Assembly (NCBI RefSeq): GCF_023238205.1
Contig: NZ_CP096659.1
Coordinates: forward strand, 496,001 to 560,000
Reading direction: 5' to 3'
Origin: Halorussus limi
GTDB taxonomy: Archaea; Halobacteriota; Halobacteria; Halobacteriales; Haladaptataceae
DNA: 64,000 bases
The translations under genes and the position numbers were made by a program. Under the pieces are notes generated by a model that saw only the letters and a list, made by a program, of their open reading frames with translations, searched no databases and was not told the origin of the DNA. Below, one piece after another: positions 53,775-62,092 of the stretch; position 1 is the stretch's first letter, and every line of letters begins with the position of its first letter.

Positions 53775-55247
53775 ATGAGTTGGAAAGAAGCCGCAGAACC
53801 AGTACTCACCCGGATGCCGTCGGTGAGGCGTCCGGATGGCCACGTTCCGTTCAAGCGGAAGCTTGGATGGACCGCGGGCGTGTTGGTTCTGTATTTCTTC
53901 CTCACGAACGTATTCCTGTACGGGGTCAACATCGGAGGCAACGACGCCTTCGGCCAGTTCCGCTCGATTCTGGCGGGCGGACAAGGGACAGTTTTGCAAC
54001 TCGGTATCGGTCCGATAGTCACCGCGAGCATCGTCCTCCAATTGCTCGGCGGTGCCGACCTGCTCGGACTCGACACCGACGACCCCCGCGACCAGGTGCT
54101 GTATCAGGGTCTGCAGAAGCTGCTGGTGGGCGTGATGATCTGTCTGACCGGTCTGCCGATGGTGTTCGCCGGCGGCTTCCTGCAGGTGGACCAGCAGGTC
54201 GCCCAGAGCCTGCCGTTCGGTACGATGGGCGTCAAGTGGCTCATCTTCGCCCAAATCGCGGTCGGCGGCATCCTCGTCCTGTTCATGGACGAGATAATCA
54301 GCAAGTGGGGCGTCGGCTCCGGTATCGGGCTGTTCATCATCGCAGGAGTCAGCCAGAAGCTGCTCGGCGGCCTGTTCGCGTGGCCGAGCCTTCCGGGTCA
54401 GACCGGTCTCGTCCCGACGTGGATCGGCCTGATCACCGGTAGTGCCGAAAACGCGCCGTCCCTGCTGACCGGGAGCGGGATTCAGTATCTCATGCTCAAC
54501 GGTGGCGGAATCCTCGCGCTCGTCACGACGGTCCTCATCTTCGCAATCGTCGTGTACGCCGAGAGCGTCCGGGTCGAGATTCCGCTGAGCCACGCCCGCG
54601 TCAAGGGCGCTCGCGGTCGGTTCCCCGTGAAGCTCATCTACGCCAGCGTCCTGCCGATGATTCTCGTCCGGGCGCTGCAGGCCAACATCCAGTTCCTCGG
54701 CCGCATCCTCTACAGCCAACTCGGCGCGGGCGGGATGCCCAACTGGCTCGGGACGTACTCGGGCGGCTCGCCGACCGGCGGGCTGTTCTACTACCTCGCG
54801 CCGATTCAGGCGCGCGGGCAGTGGATGTGGTGGACCGGGACGGTCGGCCAAGAGCCGTGGCAGGTCCTCATTCGGGTCCTCATCGACCTGACGTTCATGG
54901 TCGTCGGCGGTGCCATCTTCGCGGTCTTCTGGGTGGAGACCACCGACATGGGTCCGGAAGCGACCGCCGAGCAGATTCAGAACTCCGGGATGCAGATTCC
55001 CGGCTTCCGCCAGAACACGGGCGTCATCGAGAAGGTCATGGAGCGCTACATCCCGCAGGTGACGGTCATCGGCGGCGCATTGGTCGGCCTGCTGGCCGTG
55101 CTGGCGAACATGCTCGGCACCATCGGTGGCGTCTCCGGGACCGGCCTGCTGCTGACAGTCTCCATCACGTACAAGCTATACGAGGAGATCGCCGAAGAGC
55201 AGTTGATGGAGATGCACCCGATGATGCGCGAGATGTTCGGCGGATAG
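53775..55247 (+). CDS. secY: Preprotein translocase subunit SecY
   Basis: 490-residue protein-conducting channel subunit with ten predicted helices. MSWKEAAEPVLTRMPSVRRP is the N-terminus, and EIPLSHARVKGARGRFPVKL (about 279-298) is the cytoplasmic loop that contacts the ribosome. GGGILALVTTVLIFAIVVYA and the last helices follow the archaeal pattern. It is a little longer than methanogen SecY because of an extra external loop (about 335-385). Normally it follows rpl15 directly; here four genes intervene. Confidence 0.97.
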   Translation: MSWKEAAEPVLTRMPSVRRPDGHVPFKRKLGWTAGVLVLYFFLTNVFLYGVNIGGNDAFGQFRSILAGGQGTVLQLGIGPIVTASIVLQLLGGADLLGLDTDDPRDQVLYQGLQKLLVGVMICLTGLPMVFAGGFLQVDQQVAQSLPFGTMGVKWLIFAQIAVGGILVLFMDEIISKWGVGSGIGLFIIAGVSQKLLGGLFAWPSLPGQTGLVPTWIGLITGSAENAPSLLTGSGIQYLMLNGGGILALVTTVLIFAIVVYAESVRVEIPLSHARVKGARGRFPVKLIYASVLPMILVRALQANIQFLGRILYSQLGAGGMPNWLGTYSGGSPTGGLFYYLAPIQARGQWMWWTGTVGQEPWQVLIRVLIDLTFMVVGGAIFAVFWVETTDMGPEATAEQIQNSGMQIPGFRQNTGVIEKVMERYIPQVTVIGGALVGLLAVLANMLGTIGGVSGTGLLLTVSITYKLYEEIAEEQLMEMHPMMREMFGG

Positions 55248-55352
55248 ACCGTACGAAACCTCGTCGCCGTCTTCTCGTCGTCGATTCTGTTTTCGCTCGC
55301 TACGTGACCGGAACGTCCCACGAGCGCACGCTCCCTCGGTAGTCGAAGCCAT

Positions 55353-55387
55353 CTCCCGTCCGTTGACCGGACGTAGGCCGACGGGAG
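55353..55387. terminator. Inverted repeat downstream of secY
   Basis: CTCCCGTC (55353-55360) and GACGGGAG (55380-55387) are perfect 8-bp arms around 19 nt. It could end the secY transcript or be a site for the reductase promoter; there is no T-run after it. Confidence 0.3.
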
Positions 55388-55460
55388 CCGAAACGCGCCG
55401 GACCGTTCGACGGACGCGGGGGCAAGAGCTTCTTTTGCGCTCGCGGCCGTCTACGACTTC

Positions 55461-56891
55461 ATGCCCGAATTCGATATCATCGTCCTCGGCGGGGGGACCG
55501 GCAACGTCGTGGCGTCGGCCGCGGCCGAGGAGGGGTTGGACGTGGCGCTGGTCGAGCGCGACAAACTCGGCGGTACTTGCCTGAACCGCGGCTGTAACCC
55601 GTCGAAGAAGCTCATCCACCGAGCGGACGTAGTCGAGACAGTCCGGCGGGCCGACGCGCTGGGCGTAGAGGCCAGCGTCGAGAGCGTCGCGTTCGCCGAC
55701 ATCGTGGACGACGTGACCGAGAAGATAACCGCGGCGGCCGAGGCGAAGGCCGAGGACGCCCGCGAGAACGAGAACATCGCGTTCTATCAGACCGAAGGTC
55801 GGTTCGTCGGCGAGCGAACCGTCGAGGTGGACTCGACGGACGGCGTCGCGGTCGGTGACTGCGACGACGGCGACTCCGCAGAACTCACCAGCGAGCGAAT
55901 CGTCCTCGCCGGCGGTTCCCGACCGACGGTTCCCGACTCCATCGACGGCACCGACGAGGTGGACTTCCTGACGAGCGCCGACGCGCTCCGCCTCCGGGAG
56001 CGCCCCGACCGCCTCGTCGTGGTGGGCGGCGGGTACATCGCGGCCGAGATGAGCCACTTCTTCGACGCGATGGGGACCGAGGTGGTCGTCGTCGGTCACG
56101 GCGACGTGCTGGTGGACCGCGAGGACCCCGAGATAGCCGAGTTCCTGACCGACGCCTACGCCGAGCGACACGAGGTCCACACCGGCTACGAGGTGACCGA
56201 ACTGGCCGAAGACGGGACCGAAGCGGGTGAGGGTGCGAGAGTCGTCCGCGCTGAGTCCGAGGACGGCGAGGAGATAGCGGTCCGCGGCGACGAGATACTG
56301 GTCGCGACCGGTCGCCGGCCGAACTCGGACGCGTGGAACGTCGCGGCCGCGGGCATCGACACCGACGAGAAGGGGTTCGTGGAGACCGACGAACACCTCG
56401 AAACCTCGGTGGACGGAGTGTGGGCAATCGGGGACATCGCGGGCAATTACATGTTCAAGCACTCGGGCGACAAGGAGGCGGAGTACGCGGTCCGCAACGC
56501 TGTCCGGGGAGAGAGCGCGCAGGTCGAGTACCCCGGCATGGCCCACGCCATATTCGGGTCGCCGCAGGTGGGCAGTCTGGGGAAGACCGAGGACGAACTC
56601 GACCGCGACGACTACGAGGTGGGGACCTTCGAGTACGACCGGACCGCGCTCGGGTCGGCGCTCGAAACGGGCGGGTTCGCCAAGGCCGTCACGGCCCCGG
56701 ACGGCGAGATTCTGGGATTCCACATCGTCGGCCCTCACGCCTCGATGCTGATTCACGAGGTCGCCACCGCAGTCGCTGCGGGGGCCGACGCCGACGACGT
56801 GGCCGAGACCATCCACGTCCACCCGGCGCTCTCGGAGGTCGTGCAGGGCGCGTTCCGGGAGGTCCGAGGCCACCCGCCGACCGGCATCTGA
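55461..56891 (+). CDS. FAD pyridine nucleotide-disulfide reductase (lpd- or GCR-like)
   Basis: 476-residue flavoprotein. FAD site GGGTGNVVASAAA at 10-22, redox-active cysteines C40 and C45 in GGTCLNRGCNPSK, NAD(P) site VVVGGGYIAAEMSHFF (about 190), and the C-terminal HPALSEVVQGAF with the catalytic His-Glu pair. Lipoamide dehydrogenases usually have CLNVGCIPSK; the Arg and Asn here resemble thiol-reductase relatives such as mycothione reductase or the bis-gamma-glutamylcystine reductase (GCR) of Halobacterium. No 2-oxoacid dehydrogenase genes are near, which favours the second view. Confidence 0.85.
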   Translation: MPEFDIIVLGGGTGNVVASAAAEEGLDVALVERDKLGGTCLNRGCNPSKKLIHRADVVETVRRADALGVEASVESVAFADIVDDVTEKITAAAEAKAEDARENENIAFYQTEGRFVGERTVEVDSTDGVAVGDCDDGDSAELTSERIVLAGGSRPTVPDSIDGTDEVDFLTSADALRLRERPDRLVVVGGGYIAAEMSHFFDAMGTEVVVVGHGDVLVDREDPEIAEFLTDAYAERHEVHTGYEVTELAEDGTEAGEGARVVRAESEDGEEIAVRGDEILVATGRRPNSDAWNVAAAGIDTDEKGFVETDEHLETSVDGVWAIGDIAGNYMFKHSGDKEAEYAVRNAVRGESAQVEYPGMAHAIFGSPQVGSLGKTEDELDRDDYEVGTFEYDRTALGSALETGGFAKAVTAPDGEILGFHIVGPHASMLIHEVATAVAAGADADDVAETIHVHPALSEVVQGAFREVRGHPPTGI

Positions 56892-57007
56892 GGCCCGGCG
56901 GTGTACGGCGGGTTCTACCTCCTGCTGTCGCTGTCCCAGTTCGCGGCCCCGATTCACCCGCGGCCTCGGCGGTCCCCCGAGCGGACGCCGAACCGACGAA
57001 CGACCGC

Positions 57008-57916
57008 CTATATTCGGTGGAGACGCGCCGTCCAGAACTCCCGGAAGGCGTCCGATAGGGCGTCCTCCGGGTCGCCGGTCGCGTCCACCGCGCTCGTCGC
57101 GTCGGCGCGGTCCTCGAACTCCCCGAGGAGCGTGCGCTGGCCGACGACGAAGAGGCGGTCGGCCGACGACTCGGCCAGCGCCGCGTCGATGGCGGCCTCG
57201 CACTTCTCGAGGTGTTCGTCTATCTGGGCGTCGCGGCGGCGCTCGAACCGGCCCTGCGAGAAGCCGCCCTTCGAGTGGTCGCCCTTCACGTCGCTCTCGA
57301 ACCCCTCGAAGGCGACTCGGTCGCGGCCGTCGTAGGTGCCGACCGCGAACAGGTCCGACCGGACCAGCGCGAGCGCGAACTCGCCGGTCGGCAGGAACCA
57401 CTCGCGGTCGATTCGGAAGCCGTCGCTCCACTCGGCGAAGGTGTCGGGCGCGACCGGCGGGACGAGCGCCGCGCTCACGAGGCCCGCGTCGTCGGTGACC
57501 GCGAGGCAGGGCCGCGCGCGGGCGACCAGTCCGGCCCGGTCGCCGAACGCGTCCTCGACCTCGTCGGGCAGTCCGGCGTCCCCGTCGCCGACCATCGCGG
57601 TCAGCGCGCCCTCGGGGTCGGTCTCGACGGATTCGAGCCGCGACAGGACCTCGGCGAGGCGGTCGCCCCGGACGGTCTCGACCCCGCGGAACTCGAGGCC
57701 GGCCTCGTCGGACTCGGTGCGCTCGACCCGGTCTTCTAACTCCTCGATGCGGTCCTCCAGCCGGTTGACCCGCTGTTCGGCCTCTTGGCGGGCGGTCGCG
57801 GCCTCGGACCGCCGCTCCTGTTCGGCCTCCAACTGGCGTTCGAGGTGGCGCTTCTCGTCTTCGAGGTCGGCGATGCGCTCTTTCAACTCCGCGCGACCGA
57901 GCAGCTGGTCGAGCAT
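57008..57916 (-). CDS. Vms1/ANKZF1-type peptidyl-tRNA hydrolase
   Basis: 302-residue protein. Residues 1-about 80 are a long coiled coil (ELKERIADLEDEKRHLERQL...). The rest is an eRF1-like domain with KGDHSKGGFSQGRFERRRDA (about 205-224), the loop that in Vms1 carries the catalytic Gln that cleaves peptidyl-tRNA on stalled ribosomes. So a role in ribosome rescue is likely. I start at the ATG at 57916; the frame is open upstream but that part lacks homology-like composition. Confidence 0.85.
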   Translation of the reverse strand: MLDQLLGRAELKERIADLEDEKRHLERQLEAEQERRSEAATARQEAEQRVNRLEDRIEELEDRVERTESDEAGLEFRGVETVRGDRLAEVLSRLESVETDPEGALTAMVGDGDAGLPDEVEDAFGDRAGLVARARPCLAVTDDAGLVSAALVPPVAPDTFAEWSDGFRIDREWFLPTGEFALALVRSDLFAVGTYDGRDRVAFEGFESDVKGDHSKGGFSQGRFERRRDAQIDEHLEKCEAAIDAALAESSADRLFVVGQRTLLGEFEDRADATSAVDATGDPEDALSDAFREFWTARLHRI

Positions 57917-58220
57917 TCGCCGTGACAAGTGGCCGGAGACGCCTTGTAGCTTCTGCTTGGGTGTCGCGTAGCGGTCTTTGGAACGAATTTCATTTCCTAG
58001 ACGCCACTGTGGGTTTCTTTCGCATTTCTCTACGATGCCGAGTCGTCCGCTCGCCTTCGACTCGCTCGAACCGCGGCCGCACATAGATATTCGCCCGGCC
58101 CGGACGCGACGCGCGGCCGCCCTGTCGCCCGTTCCTCCGCCACCAATCTATATAGTTTAGGGTGTTAAATATATACTTCCTGCGCTACGCTTATCAGCCT
58201 CAGGCGGGTACGTTCGACCA
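57917..58220. other. 304-nt divergent intergenic region
   Basis: No gene is visible. The AT-rich core 58140-58175 (CTATATAG, TTAAATATATAC) and GCTTATCAGCC at 58188-58198 are promoter-like; the latter is a good TATA box for the phosphoesterase gene. On the minus strand, GAATATCTATG (about 58084-58094) is a possible promoter but is 170 nt from the Vms1 start. Confidence 0.45.
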
Positions 58221-59231
58221 ATGACAGAGGGAAGTGGAGTCCGAAAGCTTCGACCCGCCGCGCCTGAACCGACCGGTTCCGACCACATCGACGCCGAGTG
58301 GGCCGAACTGAGTTCCCGTGCAGAACCGGCCACGCTCGCGCGGTTCGCCGCACCGCGCGCGGCGACCCGAACCACGCTGGCGGTGTTCTCCGACCCGCAC
58401 CTCTCGACCGCGAAGGAGGGGACGTGGAAGGCCTTCCACCGGACCGAGGCCCGCCTCCGGGCCGCGGTCGCCGACGCCAACGCCCGCGGAGTGGACGGCG
58501 TCGTCGTCGCGGGCGACCTGACCGAGGACGGCCGCCCCGAGGACTTCGACGCCGCCGCCGACGTGCTGGCCGGCCTCGACGCGCCCTTCGTCGCGGTGCC
58601 GGGCAACCACGACGTGCCGAAGGCGTTCGACGACCACGACACCCCGCCCGTGAGCGAGTTCGAAGCGCGCTTCGCGCCCCACTCGTTCCCCTACCGGACC
58701 GAACTCGGCGGTGTAGACGTGCTGGGCCTGAACTCAGCGTCCGCGCCCGACGGCGAACTCGACGCGACCCACGACGGCGCTATCTCCGAGGACCAACTCG
58801 CGTGGCTCGAATCGACGCTCCCCGAGACCGACGCCGCGCTCGTGGTCTCGCACCACAACCCGCCGGGTCTCGAATCCCACCTCGCCGACGGCCACTACGC
58901 GCCCCACCCGCCGGTCGGCGACGCGCCCGCGTTCGTGGACGTCCTCGCCGACCACGACGCCCTCCACCTCTCGGGACACGTCCACCTGCCCGCGGCCATC
59001 TCGGGAGACATCCGAGGACTCGTCTGCCCCGCCCTCTCGTCGTTCCCGCAGGCGTACGTCCTCGCGGAGGTCGGACCCGAGGGAACGACGCTCCGACTAG
59101 TCCCGGTCGCCGACCCCGAGGGCGTCGCGGAGGCCCACGACCTCGCTGTCGGTCGCTCCGACCGGAGCGCCGACATCGCCGCGACGGTCGAGAGCCAACT
59201 CGCGGACCTGCCGCTGGTGGACGAGCGGTAA
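58221..59231 (+). CDS. Calcineurin-like metallophosphoesterase
   Basis: 336-residue phosphoesterase with all metal-binding motifs in order: FSDPHLS (about 58-64), VAGDLTEDG (about 97), PGNHDVP (about 128), VSHHNPPG (about 210) and SGHVHLP (about 252). The first about 50 residues are not part of the fold. It is of the CpdA/YfcE-like group; substrates could be cyclic nucleotides, nucleotides or phosphodiesters. There is no signal peptide. A GCTTATCAGCC box lies about 25 nt upstream. Confidence 0.92.
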   Translation: MTEGSGVRKLRPAAPEPTGSDHIDAEWAELSSRAEPATLARFAAPRAATRTTLAVFSDPHLSTAKEGTWKAFHRTEARLRAAVADANARGVDGVVVAGDLTEDGRPEDFDAAADVLAGLDAPFVAVPGNHDVPKAFDDHDTPPVSEFEARFAPHSFPYRTELGGVDVLGLNSASAPDGELDATHDGAISEDQLAWLESTLPETDAALVVSHHNPPGLESHLADGHYAPHPPVGDAPAFVDVLADHDALHLSGHVHLPAAISGDIRGLVCPALSSFPQAYVLAEVGPEGTTLRLVPVADPEGVAEAHDLAVGRSDRSADIAATVESQLADLPLVDER

Positions 59232-59256
59232 GCCGCAAAACAGGCCACCGTTCGAG

Positions 59257-59520
59257 TCAGTCCCTCTTCTCGTCGTCCGATACGTCGCCGGTCCTCGGCA
59301 CGTCGTCTCCTCGCGCGTCGTCGGTTCGCTGCGCGCCGTCAGTCCCCAGTGCGTCGTCCGTCCCCCACGCGTCGCCGTTCTCGGGCGGACGATTCCCGCC
59401 AGCGACCCCGCCGTCGTATCGCTCGCGTCCGAAGAACCCGCGGAGCGCCATCGTCGTGCCGACGTAGGAGGCGGCGACGAGGACGACGAATCCGAACAAT
59501 AGTTCGAGGACCATCACCAT
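59257..59520 (-). CDS. Small membrane-anchored protein
   Basis: 87-residue protein: one N-terminal hydrophobic helix (VLELLFGFVVLVAASYVGTT), then a short basic stretch and a low-complexity Asp/Gly/Thr-rich tail with repeated GTDD/RTDD units. The family is unknown. Start candidates: ATG 59520, ATG 59514 or GTG 59532. It lies on the carA strand, 66 nt downstream of it. Confidence 0.55.
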   Translation of the reverse strand: MVMVLELLFGFVVLVAASYVGTTMALRGFFGRERYDGGVAGGNRPPENGDAWGTDDALGTDGAQRTDDARGDDVPRTGDVSDDEKRD

Positions 59521-59598
59521 CGTTCCGACCACTCCACCCCCGCGAATGTAAACTCGGCGAAAAGAGGCCGCGGGAGAACCGTCGGAGGCTATCGGCCG

Positions 59599-60669
59599 TC
59601 AGTCGGCCGTGACGGGAGTTCGGCTCTGCTCGCCGGCCATCTCCACCACGTCGTCGAAGAAACCGAGCGTGTCGTGCGGGCCGGGGTTCGCCTCGGGGTG
59701 GTACTGGCGGGTCAGGACCTGCAGGTCGTCGCTCTCCAGTCCCTCGGCGGTGTCGTCGTTGACGTTGACCTGCGTCACGTCGAGTTCCGGGCCGGGTTCG
59801 GCGACGGTGTAGCCGTGGTTCTGAGTGGTCATGACGACCTTGTCGCTCCGGAGGTCCCGGACGGGTTGGTTGACCCCGCGGTGGCCGAACGCCATCTTCT
59901 CGGTGGTGCCGCCGAGCGCGCGGGCGACTATCTGTTGGCCGAGACAGATGCCCGCCAGCGGAACCTCGCCGACGAACTCCGAGACCAGCGCCTCGGCGGC
60001 TTCGAAGTTCGCGGGGTCGCCGGGACCGTTGGAGACGAACAGGACGTCGGGGTCGAGGTCGGCGACTTCGGCCGGCGTCACGTCGTAGGGCAGGACGTGG
60101 ACCGTCGCGTCGCGTTCGAGCAGCGACTCCACGATGGACCCCTTCGCGCCGCAGTCGACGAGCGCGACATCCGGGCCGTCGCCGCCCTCGTAGGTCGTCT
60201 GGCTCGAGACGCTGACCTGCGCGCCAATGTCCGTGTGGTCGCTCATCCCCGGACAGTCCGCGAGCGCGTCCTTCGCCTTCTCGGGCGAGGCGTCGGGTCC
60301 GGCCGAGATGCCGCACTTCATCGCGCCGCCCTCTCGAATCTGGCCGACGAGGTCGCGCGTGTCGAGTTTGTCCACCGCGGGGACGCCCTCGCTTTCGAGC
60401 CACGAGGCGACGTCGTCGGTGAGTTCTCGCGCGACGACCGCGCGCGGGTGGACTCGCTCGTCCTCGAAGCGCTCCTCTCGGACGCCGTAGTTGCCGATGA
60501 GGGGGTAGGAGAACGTGAGTACCTGCTCCTCGTAGGAGGGGTCGGTCAGGCTCTCTTCGTACCCGGTGTACGCGGTCGTGAATACCAGTTCGCCGTGGGA
60601 CGTGCCCGGAGCGCGACAGCGCGCCTCCACGACGCTGCCGCCTTCCAGTGCGACGTATGCGGCCGACAT
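59599..60669 (-). CDS. carA: Carbamoyl-phosphate synthase small (glutaminase) subunit
   Basis: 356-residue glutamine amidotransferase subunit that feeds ammonia to CarB for pyrimidine and arginine synthesis. The N-terminal domain starts AYVALEGGSVVEARCRAPG; the class I triad is C in GICLGQQIVARALGG (about 245), H and E in HPEANPGPHDT (about 333). carB is not in the window. I use ATG 60669 because family members begin M(x)AYVALEG and the TATA box TTTATACGG (60693-60701) is at the right distance; a start four codons upstream is possible. Confidence 0.96.
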   Translation of the reverse strand: MSAAYVALEGGSVVEARCRAPGTSHGELVFTTAYTGYEESLTDPSYEEQVLTFSYPLIGNYGVREERFEDERVHPRAVVARELTDDVASWLESEGVPAVDKLDTRDLVGQIREGGAMKCGISAGPDASPEKAKDALADCPGMSDHTDIGAQVSVSSQTTYEGGDGPDVALVDCGAKGSIVESLLERDATVHVLPYDVTPAEVADLDPDVLFVSNGPGDPANFEAAEALVSEFVGEVPLAGICLGQQIVARALGGTTEKMAFGHRGVNQPVRDLRSDKVVMTTQNHGYTVAEPGPELDVTQVNVNDDTAEGLESDDLQVLTRQYHPEANPGPHDTLGFFDDVVEMAGEQSRTPVTAD

Positions 60670-60692
60670 TACGAGATTCATACGAAACCCGG

Positions 60693-60701
60693 CCGTATAA
60701 A
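60693..60701 (-). promoter_or_regulatory. TATA box of carA
   Basis: TTTATACGG on the minus strand lies 24-32 nt before the ATG at 60669, implying a leaderless mRNA. The 19-bp palindrome begins 18 nt further upstream. Confidence 0.5.
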
Positions 60702-60718
60702 CCTTGCTTTCGTAGTGA

Positions 60719-60737
60719 GATTACGAATTTCGTAATC
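60719..60737. promoter_or_regulatory. Perfect 19-bp palindrome between carA and lrp
   Basis: GATTACGAATTTCGTAATC is a perfect palindrome about a central T. It is midway between the divergent carA and Lrp genes, just upstream of the carA TATA box and about 35 nt before the lrp ATG. A related half-site ATTACGA recurs at 60668-60674 by the carA start. This is the expected form and place for an Lrp/AsnC operator. Confidence 0.7.
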
Positions 60738-60771
60738 ATCAAGTGAGGTCCGCGTCTACTGTCGCATCTCC

Positions 60772-61185
60772 ATGGACGAACTCGACCGCGAAATCCTGAG
60801 CATCCTCCGCCGAGACGCTCGAAAACCGTACACGGAGATCGCCGAAGAGGTGGGTACCTCGGAGGGAACGGTGCGCAACCGCGTCGAGCGCATGACCGAC
60901 GACGGCGTCATCGAGCGGTTCACCATCGCCACCCAGACCGGCAACGTGAAGGCGATGATAGAACTCGACGTGGCGGTGGACGTCAACACCTCGGACCTCG
61001 GCGAGCGAGTAGCCGACTGGGAGCAGGTGGACTTCGTCTGGCAGGTCTCGGGCGAGGAGGACATCGTGCTGGTCGTGGACGCCGCCGACACCCAGAGCGT
61101 GAATCAACTGATAACGAGAGCCCGCGAGTTGGAGGAGGTCGTGAACACGAAGACGCGACTGATTCTCGACGAGAAACTGGGGTGA
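60772..61185 (+). CDS. lrp: Lrp/AsnC family transcriptional regulator
   Basis: 137-residue regulator. N-terminal HTH: DELDREILSILRRDARKPYT ... VGTSEGTVRNRVERM (about 3-55). C-terminal RAM domain with WEQVDFVWQVSGEEDIVLVV and LILDEKLG; the ligand pocket would bind an amino acid. It is divergent from carA across a perfect palindrome, so autoregulation and control of carA by an amino acid (perhaps glutamine or arginine) are likely. Confidence 0.93.
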   Translation: MDELDREILSILRRDARKPYTEIAEEVGTSEGTVRNRVERMTDDGVIERFTIATQTGNVKAMIELDVAVDVNTSDLGERVADWEQVDFVWQVSGEEDIVLVVDAADTQSVNQLITRARELEEVVNTKTRLILDEKLG

Positions 61186-61314
61186 CGCTTCGGCAGGTCC
61201 GCCGACTCCGATTACGAAAAACGAATCCGGTCGAAACGGAACCTCGGACCCGAGGTTTCGAACGTCGGAGTTCTCCGCGCGCGGCCCGTCGGCGGACCCC
61301 GCCTCGCCGACGCG

Positions 61315-62037
61315 TCACTTCGGCGGTTCGCCGACGCCCGGCGTCTCCAGCCACTCGGGGTTCTGGAGTCCTCCCTTCTCCTCGTGGACCCGCCGGTAGA
61401 GCGTCCGGAGCGCGCGATTGAACGGACCGCGGTGGACCCGGGGCCTGACCCGACCCTCGCGGATGGCCGCGACGACCGACTCGGGCGTGAGTTCGTCGGC
61501 CTCGATTTCGGTGTAGGCCCGTCCGACCTCGACGGGGTAGTGGGCGTCGCTCCCGCCGACCAGCGGCAGGTCGTGGCGGTCGGCGAGTTCCCGGACCCAC
61601 TCCTCGGTCCGGGGGTGTTTGCCGTTGACCTCGATGGCGTCGAAGTCCGCCTCCACCTCCCGGACGGTGCTGTTGCGGTACGGATGGGCGACGATGGCCG
61701 CGCACCCGCGGTCGTGGGCGAGTTCGACCGCCTCCTCGGGCGAGAGGTCGCCCGGTTCGGTCCGGGTCGGCGGGTCCGGGCCGACCACGAGGACGTGACC
61801 GTGGGTCGTCGTGACCTCGATGCCGGGAATCGTCGCCGCGAACGGTCCGGTCGAGTCCGGTCCGTCGCCGAGGTCGAACGAGCGATAGTAGTCGTGGTTG
61901 GTCAGCGCCACTCCGTCGAGTCCCCGCATCCGCGCGGCCCCCGCCAACAGTCGGACCCCCAGCGGGTCGTAGTGCTCCGCGACCCGCCCGTGCCCGTGGA
62001 AGAATCGCGTGTGGGCGTGCAAATCGACTGCGTACAC
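61315..62037 (-). CDS. PHP domain-containing phosphoesterase
   Basis: 240-residue PHP-superfamily protein. Metal ligands: DLHAHTRFFHG (about 5-15), TNHD (about 46-49), IEVTTTHGHVLVVG and GGSDAHYPVEVG (about 170-181). Its family includes histidinol phosphatases and 3'-5' nucleases; substrate unknown. Translation starts at GTG 62037, because the family begins right at this strand; the frame is open much further upstream only by chance across the divergent gene. Confidence 0.88.
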   Translation of the reverse strand: MYAVDLHAHTRFFHGHGRVAEHYDPLGVRLLAGAARMRGLDGVALTNHDYYRSFDLGDGPDSTGPFAATIPGIEVTTTHGHVLVVGPDPPTRTEPGDLSPEEAVELAHDRGCAAIVAHPYRNSTVREVEADFDAIEVNGKHPRTEEWVRELADRHDLPLVGGSDAHYPVEVGRAYTEIEADELTPESVVAAIREGRVRPRVHRGPFNRALRTLYRRVHEEKGGLQNPEWLETPGVGEPPK

Positions 62038-62092
62038 GCGGAAACGTAATAGCCGGTAGACCTTTGGCTTTCTGCCCCGAACAACGTGTCGT

